From Macrocystis pyrifera (lineage: Eukaryota; Sar; Phaeophyceae; Laminariales; Laminariaceae): a DNA stretch of 64,000 nt. The stretch spans positions 13,278,734 to 13,342,733 of the forward strand of contig JASSKH010000003.1 in the NCBI GenBank assembly GCA_031763025.1. Direction: 5' to 3'. Under the pieces are notes generated by a model. The model did no database searches and was not told where the DNA came from. It was given only the letters and a program-made list of their open reading frames with translations. Made by a program: the position numbers and the translations under genes. Shown here piece after piece: positions 34,574 through 44,885 of this stretch. Position 1 is the stretch's first letter. Each line of letters begins with the position of its first letter.

Positions 34574-36690
34574 TTTTTCTCGTTGTTTGTCCGGTGCGCG
34601 CAATGGGCGGGAGGGGGGGAAGGGGGGGGGGGGGGGGGGGAAGGCGCACTCATTTATTGCTTGCCTTAGTCATTTGACCCTTTTCCACTCACCTCTTTCG
34701 AGACGGAGCACCGTTCCTACTCCTACTAGAGACACCTTCAACAATTGGGCGCTCATTACGCTGTTTCCATATATTGCATAGAAACTTTTTGCTAATCTTA
34801 TCCCCTTCCTGTTTGGCCGCCTGTGGCCACCCGTTTTCTCGCTGCTATCCAGTGTATCATACTCCTCCATGTCACATACGTCAATTTCCCTCGTCTCCTC
34901 TTCTAACACATCTCGTTCCTCCTTGTACTTTTCATATTCTCTTACTATGTGACTTCTACTCTCTATTGCTTTGCCACACGAGCACATCTGTGCATCTGGT
35001 TCCTCCTCCTCCCGGCTACTGGTATACCTCTTTCTTCTTTCTGACAGGTCCAGGTCACCTAAACGCAATCACAGTTTCAGCGTTTTCGCAAAGTCCATTG
35101 GGCCGTGCAAATAAGGTTTCATGCCTATTCCCTCGCTCAATCCCCCGTGTATCTCTAAGCGTTTTTCCCGATTTCACCTTGTTTCTTAGCGCTAGCGTTT
35201 CCCTTCTGTCTATCCTTTCTTCTACTTCTGCCTTGTGCCTCCCAAACTTCCCGGAGGACATCACCTCTTCTTGGTTTCCCCCTATATCCTTCCATACTTT
35301 CTCAACTACGCCATCCCACCTTATTCCAGCTCCCTTTTGTTGCTTTCTCCCACACAGCTGTATCAACTATAGCTGGCAACCTCTTTTTTGGCATGTTCCT
35401 TAAATCATATTGTCATTTCAACTTTCTCTTGTCTCTATTGTCTTGAGTGGGTGCATTCCCAGTTCTGCCCTTAATACTCTATTACTAGTCGTCCTTGAGC
35501 ATCTTAGGATTTTTTTAGCGGCTGTCATTTGTACTGTTTCCAACTGTTTTACGAGTTTTGCGTTCCCTTCCCCTACTGCTCCTGCATGTTCTAGCTTTGA
35601 TACTATCACATTCGTCAGGATACATCTCTTAATCCTCGTGTCAAGGTGCGAGTCTGTTAGGATCGCATCCATCTTGCCTACGTGTGTTTTACCCTTTCCT
35701 ATCACTTTTGCTGTGTGTGTATCCCAAGAGCAGTTTTTTTTAGATCTCTACGCCAAGGTACGTATACTGGTCTGCGATCGGCAATTCATCTTGTCCCCAC
35801 TCCGAACTTAAATTTACCGGGTTCACCTTATCTTCGTTACAAACAACTAGTGCGCACTTATTGACGTTCGTCGTGGGAGGGGGGGCGGGAAGGAGGGAAA
35901 GGGAGGGACGGCTCGAGCGATAAAAACGAACGACGCCTGCGGTTCAGATCTGCCGTGCTTCTCCGCATCCCGACTCATAGAGAGTGAGAAGACGCTTGAA
36001 AGGGATGAATGGTTACTGCAGCCACCCGCAGCTTGAGCAGGCCACACCCCCCGTTTGTTAGTTCTTCACCTCTCTGCCCGTCACCTGTACCGTGCCTCTC
36101 CTCCGCATTCCGACCCACAAGAGACGGGAACATGCTCGTAGGGGACATATCGTTACTGCAGCTTCCCGCGGCTTCGAGCGGGCCATGCCACCCGCTCTTA
36201 CAAACCGCAGTCGCTAAATTCCTCGCCTCTGCGCCCGTCGGACACGCCGAGGAGGCACCAACAAGACCGGTGTACGTCCGTCTCAACACTTCTATATCTT
36301 CCAACTACTCCCTATTCTCACTTCTCCCCCTCTCCCCCGACCCAGATGTCCACCCGCACCTTCGAGGGCGTGTTGCACCCGGTATTCCAGGAGGAGGAGT
36401 TCACACTGATCATCGCGGGCGCCATACTCGGGTCGATAGCGGGTTTTCTGCAGATGTTGCTCAGCACTAAGGGAGTTAGGGATGCAGCGAAGAAAGCGGC
36501 GGCCATGGCGGCGGAAAGGGCGGCAGCCGCCGCGGACGGGGTTGTTGAGGCCGGGGAAGGGCTCGTGGCAGGGGTCAGCGCCAGCGGGCCAGCCCAGGTG
36601 GCTCAAGCCGCGCAAGCGAAGGTGGCCCAAGCTGCGCAAGTGAGGGCGACCGGTTGGAGGCAACGGGCGGTGTGTACGGCGAAGCGGTAA
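26709..36690 (+). CDS. Predicted plastid-targeted DUF445 family membrane protein (10 exons)
   Basis: Exons: 26,709-26,981; about 27,923-28,179 (start uncertain); 28,646-28,739; 29,988-30,161; 30,728-30,874; 31,304-31,378; 32,104-32,213; 32,759-32,965; 34,131-34,424; 36,346-36,690 (TAA). Apart from one break, phases agree at every junction. Exon 1 gives a signal peptide ending LLPAQA|FVPQ, the Ala-Phe site of heterokont plastid import; the second Met (residue 15) may be the true start. The body matches DUF445: LTIPVSAACVGWITNK + LAVEMIFHPL, LGLIGWQGIVPAKAGVMAER, KVLDLKEMVVGEMLRDRSLM, FKFLVN, FFFGFLLGVVQMFVW, then a second GYITNWLAIKLIFEPVDP and VLQGLFLKRQDE, and last FEGVLHPVFQEEEFTLIIAG. The repeated G-x-ITN-x-LA-x-x-x-IF-x-P motif is typical. 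Exon 8 breaks by one base at an A7 run (about 32,911-32,917). The Ala-rich end may continue past a possible CG|GTAAGG donor at 36,685. Biochemical function of the family is unknown. Confidence 0.85.
28559..28587 (+). repeat. Poly-C tract
   Basis: A C-run of about 27-28 lies in intron 2 of the DUF445 gene, 60 bp upstream of exon 3. Similar C-runs occur at 29,112-29,131 and 29,861-29,881 in the next intron, and 33,514-33,529 in intron 8. Such pyrimidine runs may serve as splice-acceptor tracts but are also sites of length error. Confidence 0.8.
28813..29022 (+). repeat. Dispersed repeat R2, copy 1 (intron of DUF445 gene)
   Basis: About 210 bp shared with 52,157-52,380 and, in part, 44,723-44,885. 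Landmarks in order are AGATCCTA-CCTG, GCAGGATC, CATCCAACCCAG, CTAGATCATGCAG, CGG-CTCCCACCCG, AGGATGTAGATCAT-type and GATGACATGTCCG. It is non-coding. Several ATCATG/CATGAT words give local dyad symmetry. Confidence 0.75.
29139..29400 (+). repeat. Dispersed repeat R1, 3' fragment in DUF445 intron 3
   Basis: Begins after a C-run at CACCGGAAATTAAACTAACTC and carries GTCATCCATATGCAAG, GGATGCAGCTCACCC, GGTGAAAACCCGAC and GGCCATGCATGA, then a tail with GAGTACA twice and a C-run. It lacks the left half of the full-length copies. Same orientation as the host gene. Confidence 0.85.
30284..30313 (+). repeat. (GT)n microsatellite followed by T8
   Basis: About 11 GT units followed by T8, in intron 4 of the DUF445 gene, about 120 bp after exon 4. 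A second, similar tract (about 15 GT units plus T9) is at 34,541-34,579, about 120 bp after exon 9. Confidence 0.85.
33536..34058 (+). repeat. Dispersed repeat R1, full-length copy 2 (DUF445 intron 8)
   Basis: Matches 15,776-16,285 over about 520 bp, including the left half (GTTGGCTACGGCACCG region, T18 run then GGCGGT, GAGAACCTTTACTCCG, GGCACCCAAGAGACAG) and the right half (GTCATCCATATGCAAG to GGCCATGCATGATATCGAGT and a C-run). It ends only about 70 bp upstream of exon 9, between the branch/acceptor region and the rest of the intron. Confidence 0.88.
34541..34579 (+). repeat. (GT)n microsatellite followed by T9
   Basis: About 15 GT units and T9 in DUF445 intron 9. A G-rich tract (34,608-34,641) with a G18 run follows within 50 bp. 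Confidence 0.85.
34670..35868 (-). pseudogene. 5'-truncated non-LTR (LINE) reverse transcriptase fragment, antisense in DUF445 intron 9
   Basis: On the minus strand, frames broken by small indels read like the C-terminal part of a non-LTR retrotransposon RT. DELPIADQYTYLGVEI has the Y-x-YLGV block. Next is IGKGKTHVGKMDAIL and a thumb-like stretch with LETVQMTAAKKILRC and LRAELGMHPLKTI. Near 35,000 a cysteine motif MCSCGKAIESRSHIVREYEK resembles the C-x-C-x(n)-H zinc motif at LINE RT C-termini. The catalytic palm and any endonuclease are absent, so the copy is dead. It ends near 34,670 without a clear poly-A. Confidence 0.62.
35960..36195 (+). repeat. Degenerate ~140-bp tandem repeat in DUF445 intron 9
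   Basis: Two diverged units share GTGC-TCTCC-GCAT-CCGAC, then GGTTACTGCAGC or CGTTACTGCAGC, CCCGC-GCTT, GAGC-GGCCA and CACC-CTC-GCCCGTC. The second unit ends about 150 bp before exon 10. Confidence 0.55.
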
Positions 36691-39101
36691 GGGGGGCGCG
36701 GAGGCGGGGGACAGGGGGGGGTAGGGGAGAGCGGTGTTCGGGGCTTTGGGACTGCGCAGCAAGTTGTTCAATTGCTTTGTCGGCAGCGCCAAGATGCTAT
36801 GGTATTCCGGAGGCCTTGCCGTCCCATGTGCGCTTCGCAGTACCCGTGCTCAGATGTTATACTGTCGCGTTTGTGCGATGTCTTGTTTGATGTATCGATG
36901 CGATCGAAGGGGAGGCGAAGCATGAAGCGGACGATTTCAGGCTCAGAGCTGTTTCCTCTTGAACGTTTGTCTGCTGTTGTGGCGTGGGTTGTGCTACTGT
37001 GCGCCACCGCTTCCTCTCAAGTGTTTCCTCGAAACTGGAGATTGCAACCCCTCTCGCTTGCTGCGACATAGGTCCTGCCGCTTTCCCCTCTTTCTCCTCG
37101 CGCACCCAATCGCCGCTCAACTCCTTTCGTTGTGCATACGTATTTCACACATTGCCCAGGTGTACGACATCAACGCGTGAGGTCGCCTTGGCGAGCTATC
37201 GCTCGTTGTCGACGATGGGGAGAGCCGCCGCGGCGGCCGTCGCGGACCGTTACCACCGCCGCAAACGACGCGAACCAACCGACAGCAATCCCGCCGCCGA
37301 TACGGATGATTCCAGTCCTTCCAGTCCTTCACCCTCTCCACCAACAATAGACGGTTGATCCGCGCCTTTTTTTTCTAGCCGCAGAAGCGGTTGCCGTTGC
37401 CACACGATATAATTGCCGTCGGTTTCACGTTAGAATGTCCTCGGGCCCCAGGGGCAACTTTGGTTGCGCCCGGCCTTGCTGATGTTGGGTCGGTGGCATG
37501 CTGACTCGATGGGAGATGATTTTTTTTTTTATACTGCTGTTGGTGTAGGTGGAATGGTTTGAGGAGCATGCGCGCTTGCTTCCGTTTTCTGTGTTTTACC
37601 CGCTCCGTCTGCTCTACGATGGCTGTCCACGCCATTGTTAGCCCCTTCACTAAGAATACTGCAAAAATATCCCCACACTAATTCCAAGTTGTTAGTCCAA
37701 CAAAATGGTTGCACTTTTAGAGTGGGTTAAGAGTGACACTACTGCTGTGCGTGGCCCATATGTCGATCGGTTTTGATGGGGGGAGTACACCGTCGGGAAG
37801 CGAGGAAGCGAAGCGACTCGACAGTTTTGAGAGCAGGCAAGCACACCGCACATATATGATATGTGGAAGTGTGGAGCTTATTTTTTTTTTTTAGTTTTAC
37901 CTATCCGCGAGGAGAAAAAAAGGGGGGGGGGCAAGGCGTAGGGGCTCGCGGGGCTTGGCCGCGAAGCCGTGATGCTATGGTCACACCTACGTCAGCGAGC
38001 GACGGTGGGAACACTCCGCAACGGTTTTAGGACGAGGTACATGCGTAGCTCCTGTTGTTTTACGCTTTTTTGCCTTTCCTCCATGTGTCAAGGACGCGCC
38101 ATGTATGTCGAGACTAAAACGCTGCCCGTTTCCGCTGGGTAATGACCCGTTGGGTGCAATCGCGCCATCTTTTTTATTCTGCGCTGTCCCCGTACGGTGG
38201 GCTGGCGACATTTGTACCAGTATTCGATGCCATGGAACGCAGGCGTTGTTTGTTAATGTCAGGGTGATACGGCGTCAATCCGAAACGTGCTGTTGGTTGT
38301 TTCACTACCGGGATACTTGGGGACTATCGAGGGGATGCGTTGCTGTGCCATCCCTCCAAGATAGCAGACTGTGCACGCCAAATCAACAGAGGCGTCCTTT
38401 TGTCGTCGCCTACTACTGTAGCTTCTCGGAGCAAGCGGACGAGCACCAAGATCGCCACGATCGCGACTTCGTCGGCAACGACCTGGTTTGGATTTGTCTT
38501 GTTCCTTTTTTTTTGCTGCGACCTATCGATGTGGGGCGCACGCTTGCTACGTATGAACGCGGTGTCTCGCGCAGATTTTCTTCTGTTCGTAGCGCCACAC
38601 GGCTGGTACCTCGTACGGACTTTCCAATTAATTAATAAATTGGCACAATTTAGGCCACAACGGGGAGACGCTGAGCGACCAAAGGCTATCGCGTTCCGCT
38701 CGTTGGTATGTTGGTATGTTTCCACTGGAACTCTTCGCTCATTTTGCACCCCTGCTAAAGGTAAAGATACATCTGATACCAGTAAACTATTCCCTGGGTT
38801 CAGGTACTGTAGGGTCTCCTATAACGGCAAGTCCAACCGTGTCCGTCCGTCCGTTCGTCCGCAATATCTCGCGAAAACCGTGAAAAGGCACACCGGTAGA
38901 CTTTACGCCAATTGACGGTGTAAGGAACTGAAATAAGCTCTTCAACAGGCTATATAGGGAACAGCACGGCAACGCCTGTCGTTGTTCGTGTTCTATAATT
39001 GGTAGATGCTCTGTTCAGTTGCGGTCGACGGCGACGACGCGGAAACCAAGGACTCTTATCAGCCTACAGTGCGCAATACGGTTGTAGGTGATGGATGCAC
39101 A
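36691..39101. other. Intergenic; no supported gene
   Basis: Downstream of the DUF445 stop. A short open stretch near 37,157-37,358 (VYDINA, then an Arg/Ser/Pro-rich piece) could be a terminal exon if the donor at 36,685 is used, but it has no conserved sequence. Open frames at 38,105-38,635 and 38,340-38,915 overlap each other without domain content. A short GTCC repeat occurs near 38,841-38,857. Confidence 0.4.
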
Positions 39102-39282
39102 AGGTGGTCGAGACTTCCCCCTTGCACAAAGTGGGCGTAAAACATTGTGGAGAAACTTTGTAGCAAGTCCCTCAACGTATCGACACAACTCGGTTCTCGT
39201 CCAATGGTGCGCCACACTGCTCAATGTCTCCACAAGGATATTTTTACGCCCAGATTGTGCAAGGGGGGGGTCCCGGCCACCT
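39102..39282. mobile_element. TIR element family M3, copy 1
   Basis: Left end AGGTGGTCGAGACTTCCCCC, then TTGCACAAAGTGGGCGTAAAA. The right end is its inverted partner (TTTTTACGCCCAGATTGTGC, then a G-run, GGTCCCGGCCACCT). The inverted repeats are about 40 bp, total about 180 bp, non-coding. A second copy is at 43,995. The target-site duplication is not clear. Confidence 0.75.
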
Positions 39283-40563
39283 GCGTGATTACTTGACGGA
39301 AATTTGTCCTCCTCGTTTCCGTCCGCATGACTTCAGACTACTTGCCACAACCGGTTCCACATTTTTGTGATAGCATCAACCAACATTCCCCGCCGGAGCA
39401 AAGTTGTTGGCACGGATAACAGCCTTGGGGGCGCCGATTTCCTGTTGCTGCATATCTGTGGCGCGTCCCGCCGGTAGGGTCACCCAACGTGGAACGAGGA
39501 AGGAATCGAGCAGGCCCATTTCTCAGCGTTTCATCTGAAGACATTTTTGTAGCACTTCCTAGAAATGATACGAATAGGTGACGGACAGCAAAAGAAGAGG
39601 GGGCAGGAAGGACGGAGAGGAGTACGCAAACTTAGAGGCCCCACGGTGGGCTCTGTAGATTGTTCGGCGCTAGGGTGTTAAAAGAAAGTGATGCGTCTTC
39701 GGTGACACAACGTTAGGGAGTTGTACATACCTGGTAGTACGTTAGCGACAAGTGTACAGCTATAATCGCTGACTATGGCCAAAGTACCAGGTGGTTACTG
39801 TAGTAATCCCGCAGCGACGTGCGTTGTCGATTCCATCGCCTTTCGAAAACCACATCTTATCTGCCGAAATCGTGGCACCCAAACGCAACGATGAACAACA
39901 CATGGCGTTCGAGCGGCCTCGACAATGTGGTGCTGAGAACTGCCCGCGACGATGCGATGCTGGGAACTGCCTCTCCACAATACGGCAGCGTGAATTATAG
40001 TAATATACTAGTCCAGCAATCAGGCAATCTTCGGGAAAGTTGTCGTAGCTTCCATACGATACTGTTTGTCACGCTTGACCGCGATTCTTGCCCTGTGTCG
40101 TGTTATATTGTCTTCAGAAAATCTCAATGCCCAACATTATAAGCTAAATTCCCCACCTTGCTGAGGTCTCTGTGGCGGGAAGTTCATTTGTGTCCGGCTG
40201 TCCGATTGAACTGTTCCTGGAATAGACACCACAAACTCTTTCTACAATGAATCAACGAGGAAAAGCAGAGCAAAGTAACGAAAACATATCTATGTTCGCG
40301 TACCGAGAAAAAGTCTTACCCAGATTGAACAAAATGTTGTCGACCCGGCATACCTGATAGCTCTTACTATCGAGGTTTATGCTCTCCACAAAGAATCGAC
40401 ACACGCACAGGTACCAGAAACATGTATATACACAAAGCTTCGCGACTTTTTTATTAGGCTACAGACGAAGCGAACATTGTAACTGGTGATCCTTGTGGGA
40501 TATGCAACCACTTCATAAACATGTGCATTTGATTGGGAATAATGAACTTGTTGAATTTGCTTA
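39283..40563. other. Intergenic; nothing recognised
   Basis: No ORF with family features and no repeat shared with the rest of the window. Contains two of the over-represented TACCAGGT sites (39,729 on the minus strand, 39,785 on the plus strand). Confidence 0.5.
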
Positions 40564-41068
40564 GGCCACTTCTTATGCAGTCGGATTTGGAGTCAGTTGA
40601 AAAAGTCCCTTTCGGCACGTTCGCATGAACTTTTGCCCCGGAAATGTTGAAAATTGGTCTTTGTCGCCTCAGAATGTGTCGGAGTTCTCTCTAAGATCTA
40701 TCAGGGGGTGTTTCCCGCTTCTCGAGGGGTCCGGTTGTAAGAAATCACCGTCCACACTTTTCCGATCCAACTGAGGTGAACATGATCGCGATCGTGGATC
40801 GGATCGAAAAATACGTTTTTTTCGATCCGATTGGGCGTTTGGATCGTATTTGATCGAGTAGTTGAATCGAAAAAGTGCGGTCGGCAATTTCCTGTATCTA
40901 GGTGCCTGGAGAAACGGGAAACACCCCCTGATAGACCTTGGAGAGAGGTCGGACGCATTCTGAGGCGAGAAAGACCAATTTCCAACATTTCCGGGGCAAA
41001 AGCTCATGCGAACGTGCTGAAAGGGACTTTTTCAACTGACCCCAAATCCGACTGCATAAGAAATGGCC
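40564..41068. mobile_element. 505-bp fold-back element, ~165-bp inverted repeats, TTA target duplication
   Basis: The left arm (about 40,564-40,725, starting GGCCACTTCTTATGCAGTCG) is inverted in the right arm (about 40,905-41,068, ending GCATAAGAAATGGCC). Long matching blocks include CAGTTGAAAAAGTCCCTTTC, AAATGTTGAAAATTGGTC and ATCAGGGGGTGTTTCCC. TTA flanks both ends (40,561-40,563 and 41,069-41,071). A 3-bp TTA/TWA duplication is typical of PIF/Harbinger elements. The centre has a smaller palindrome of GATC-rich sequence. No transposase is encoded, so it is non-autonomous. Confidence 0.8.
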
Positions 41069-42450
41069 TTAAGGTCGTTCTTATCGGAGATGATTTATTT
41101 CATACGTTCATATTTTTTTCTCTCAATTTTTGAATTTTACAGATTTTCCCGTTTTTTTTTCCAAATATGTGAAATAATACTTTCCTGATTTGTTTGATTG
41201 TGAAGAATTTCACAATTTGTGAGAGAACGCCTCCGTATCTTGATACATATGTCCAATAGTTTCCAAACCTGGGAAATTCTGGGGAAAAAGCTCTCCGATA
41301 AGAATGGGCCTTACCCCTATCGGTGGTGTACAACTGGCAGATACTTGGCAGACCGAGGAAGGGTAGACTGTTGCGGTGTGACACATGGAGTAGCGGAGGT
41401 ATGTCGCTAACGACAGTTCTGCACGAAGCTGGCGCAAGAAAATGCTGTCGTTCTTTTCCCTGAAAACACTTCGAAGGGTTACAAGCCTTCATACATATGA
41501 TGTATTTTCCTATACATTGACTGTGCGCGAGGTGAACAGACACCGAGCACGATTCTCTGGTTTGTCGATACGGTAAGCTCGCACTACCGACGCTCGAGCC
41601 GACTAGCGGCGAGGGATCGCGCCCGCCCATCGAGGTATGAAAGCTGCGAAACACTCGAAACATACGAATACATGTATACAGAGGATGCACTTGGACTCTC
41701 CAATATTGTACCTTCATGTCGCCGTAGTCGTACGGCCACAGAAAAACAGCGCTCGCACCCATGGCCTCCAAGCTGATTCGTAGCCCCTGAATAAAAAACC
41801 GTACGGCCGTACATATCATTGATAACGAACCACGTCAGTCACTGCAAGCACGGCCGACATCCGCTCGCGGTTTGGCGCCGGGGTAAAACGGCGCACAACG
41901 ACGGTGTGAGACGCGCGCTAAACACGCGCGTGCTGCATACCGTTGTAGGGGTGTCACCTAAATTTTCCTGAGTTTTTTTTTTTACTTGACGGGCTCCTTA
42001 TTTCCCGCCTAAAAAACGTGACTTTTGTTGGGAAAAAAATAATGCGTAAGCCGATGAATATTCGAATCAATCCCCCACATGTTCTAGAGTACAATAGACC
42101 GAAAAACCTTGTGGAACGGAAACGGTATTTCGACAAATAAGGCATGCCTTATTCGGTAGTTCCTCAGCGCCCTTGAGGAGCCCCGTCAATCAGAATTAGT
42201 TTAGCCAAAAAAAGGTATAGTACCCACCCCTATCGTAAGCGCACATCGTGACCTTACCGTATGTCACAGCGAAGACTGCCGCGAGTATTGGGACATTGTG
42301 GAAAAAAAGCGACCGCCTTTTGGTTCTGTCCCGGCGTGGTGTAAGAGATTTGCTTTTGCCTGCGTACTTCGTTGGGCCACGCTCCTCTCTCACGAAGACA
42401 CTCATGGAAGCGTGCACGGCAAGGCGAGACGTTTCCCCTCCCCCCTCTCC
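41069..42450. other. Intergenic; A/T-rich blocks, no supported gene
   Basis: A long open minus-strand frame (41,100-41,819) has mixed, unbiased composition and no family resemblance, so I do not call it. T-runs occur at about 41,151, 41,973 and elsewhere. Confidence 0.45.
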
Positions 42451-42506
42451 CCTTCTGGTCATACGACTACGGCCATGCATGACAATGAATACCCCCCCCC
42501 CCGCCC
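42451..42506 (+). repeat. Dispersed repeat R1, 3'-terminal fragment
   Basis: Only the last part of R1 is here: CTGGTCATACGACTACGGCC, then ATGCATGACAATGAATACC and a C-run. Confidence 0.6.
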
Positions 42507-43658
42507 TCCCCTCCTCGTACGTAGCCGGTTTTTTTTTATCATTTCGCGCCAAGTCCGCTATAATTAAGTACGCGGTCATTGAAGGCATGACGAGAAGAAA
42601 AGCAACACGTCTATAGTTACGTACCAGGTACACGCTGGCAGCAACTTCGAAGGAATTTGCTGCAGCTTCGGGGGGGGGGGGGAGGTCCCCAGCAAGAGAA
42701 AACTCGTTGTCACAATGGACACAAAACTGTGACACCTGTAAACACGAGCTTGGGTACATACCAGGTATACATATATATGACACGTTCACAAACCAATACG
42801 ATACAACACGAGAAGTTTGATTAGTCTCTCCTACTGTAATTCAAGACATCAATTAGGTTTCGCCCCCGAGGCAGACGACATCAAACGCCTTCATTACATT
42901 TTTTCTTCTCCATCCCATTCGTTATCCTCGCCCTATATGCTCTTCCGCTCCCTCAAATCCGAGGTCACGTAGCGGGCGCTCCTCCCCCCCTTCCCCACTA
43001 CGGTTCGTGCCTTGATTTTTATCGCAGGAGGAATTCAGCATTTCCTTCCCTCGTCGACACGCGTCGAATTGCGTCGACATAGTATTGTGGTTGAGAGTCG
43101 TGATATCGGTGAAATGAACGCACGTCCAGGCAGCAAAGATGGCAGGAGACGGCACGTTCACCCCCTTTCGACGACAGACGGCAGATTTTTTTCAGTCCAT
43201 TTTATCTTGACGGACGTCAAACCACAAGGGTTTTCGTAGTGTGGAAAAAAACTCGGTCGTACACCCTTGATCGGTGCACGTTTCCCTTGACTAATCGTCT
43301 CCTGAGAAGAATTTGCCAGGCACAGAGGCCTGATGCCCGGAGCGTAATATTGTATCTGGACGGACGTTGAGGAGAATTTCGCTAACGGTGGGCGGTACGA
43401 TGTGGCAATATAAACACGGCCTGCAATAAAGCGCTACCATTTCAACGTCGACGCCATAACTCAACGGCTTACTGGGGCGTGCGTGCCTCATTCCCCATGG
43501 TTACTTAAAGACCGCCAATACCTCGCCAAAGGCTATGCTATTTAAAGTACGCCAACATGAAGTAAAAAAGCATGGGAGAGAGTTTGGCATCGGAGCACGT
43601 TTTTTTTTTTTTTTTTTTCAGTTGTGAACCCGACACCCATAAGAACCATTCCGTCGTT

Positions 43659-43870
43659 TCTAGTCACCTAAAGTTTCCTTCTTTACCTCGCCGTCGCTCT
43701 CCCCGCCGACCACAACCACCGGAAGTCCTGGCTTGACGCCTCTCATGCCACGAGCACCGCCGCCCAAGAATTCCCGGGCGGCCTTTGCAGTGCCGAACGC
43801 CGTCCATGCTACTACCACGATCGATGGAGGCATGATCTGAACCGTCTGTTTCGAAGAGATCGGCATTTTT
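43659..43870 (-). CDS. Small hypothetical protein (about 68 aa)
   Basis: An ATG near 43,865 opens a 68-codon frame to a TAG, with GC-rich third positions like the recognised exons. It starts MPISSKQTVQIMPPSIVVVA, and VVVAWTAFGTAKAAREFLGG could be a membrane or amphipathic helix. A Gly/Val-rich basic part and an acidic end (GESDGEVKKETLGD) follow. I do not recognise a family. It may also be one exon of a longer gene. The upstream side on this strand has an A-run. Confidence 0.35.
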
Positions 43871-43994
43871 TTCGTTTTTACAGGCGTGATGTTTCGGGAC
43901 GATATCAAGTGTCAACCAAGGACACTCATCTTCCTGTTAGGTGGAATCGAGGTGGGGGGTTAGCAGCGCGGTGCGATGCTACTTCGACGTTCAC

Positions 43995-44224
43995 AGGTGG
44001 CCGGGACCCCCCCCCCCTCCCTGCGCAATGCGGGCATAAACGAAACCCTTGCGGAGACATCGAACAACGTAGCAAACCCCGCAAGGTGTCGGACAGTCGA
44101 CAACCTCTCAATTCGGGCACGCCTGAATATGGTGTGCTAACATTGTTCAACGTCTCTACAAGGATGGTTTTACGCCCACGTTGTGCACGGCGGGGGGGGG
44201 GGGGGGGGGGGGTCCCGGCCACGT
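43995..44224. mobile_element. TIR element family M3, copy 2
   Basis: Left end AGGTGGCCGGGACC, C-run, TGCGCAATGCGGGCATAAA. The right end is inverted: TTTTACGCCCACGTTGTGCA, a G-run of about 20, GTCCCGGCCACGT. The interior shares TTGTTCAACGTCTCTACAAGGAT-type sequence with copy 1 near the right end. Non-coding. Confidence 0.75.
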
Positions 44225-44329
44225 GTGTTTCTCATGATTAGGACAAGACTCGAGGGATTTTAGTGGTGTGTCATGACAAACAACAACCAACCCGTGAGTA
44301 TAGACGAGTTAATTGTTGTGTGAGGGAAA

Positions 44330-44670
44330 GGGGGGGTGTTCTCGATAGGAGATATGTATTCGATCGCATGCATGGCCGTAGTCGTATGCCCATAGACCCT
44401 CGCATCCCTACAATGCCGGGACGGAGCATGTCCGGTTTTCACCGACCAGGCAGGGAAGCGGGGGGGGGGGCGGGTGTAATCATTGTATTATCATGCATGG
44501 CTGTAGTCGTATATGACCAGAGACCCTCGCATCCCTAGAATGTCGGGACAGAGCACGTTGGGTTTTCACCGACCAGGCAGATACTGCTTGCACTAAGCGC
44601 GAAGCGCCCGCGAGGTGTTCGCGTGAAAGGGTGAAACTGCATCCTGCTAAAACAGCCGCTAGTGAGGGAG
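44330..44670 (-). repeat. Dispersed repeat R1, two 3' fragments in tandem
   Basis: Two R1 3' fragments follow each other on the minus strand. The first (44,330-44,453) runs from the tail to CTGCCTGGTCGGTGAAAACC. A G-run then interrupts, and a second (about 44,495-44,665) restarts from GCCATGCATGAT and runs to GGATGCAGTTTCACCC. The pair suggests insertion of one copy beside another, or template switching. Confidence 0.78.
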
Positions 44671-44722
44671 ACTTCGACTGCTCGAGGGGTTGGTTGATAT
44701 TAATTGTTGTCGGAACTCGGGG

Positions 44723-44885
44723 ACAACTCCAGCAAACCCAGAAAACCTATCCTAGATCATGCAGGTTATACGGCTCCCCCGCGGTGACCATGAGCTAGAT
44801 CATGTAGACCAGGCAGACTCTCTTCCCTGAAACATCTACTACACCATGAAGCGGGAATCGATTCTCTGTCCGGAGTGTGAAATAG
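44723..44885 (+). repeat. Dispersed repeat R2, copy 2 (partial)
   Basis: Shares CTAGATCATGCAGGTTATAC, GGCTCCC, GAGCTAGATCATGTAGACC, CTCTTCCCTGAA, and CTGTCCGGAGTGTGAA with copies at 28,813 and 52,157. Confidence 0.7.

Noticed and set aside
38340..38915. 191-codon plus-strand open frame with a hydrophobic FVLFLFF stretch
   Set aside because: The hydrophobic part is a T-run artefact, no homology pattern is seen, and an overlapping frame is equally open.
41100..41819. 239-codon minus-strand open frame
   Set aside because: Composition is unbiased, Cys/Ser/Arg-rich without domains, and it runs into an A/T-rich low-complexity end; likely chance.
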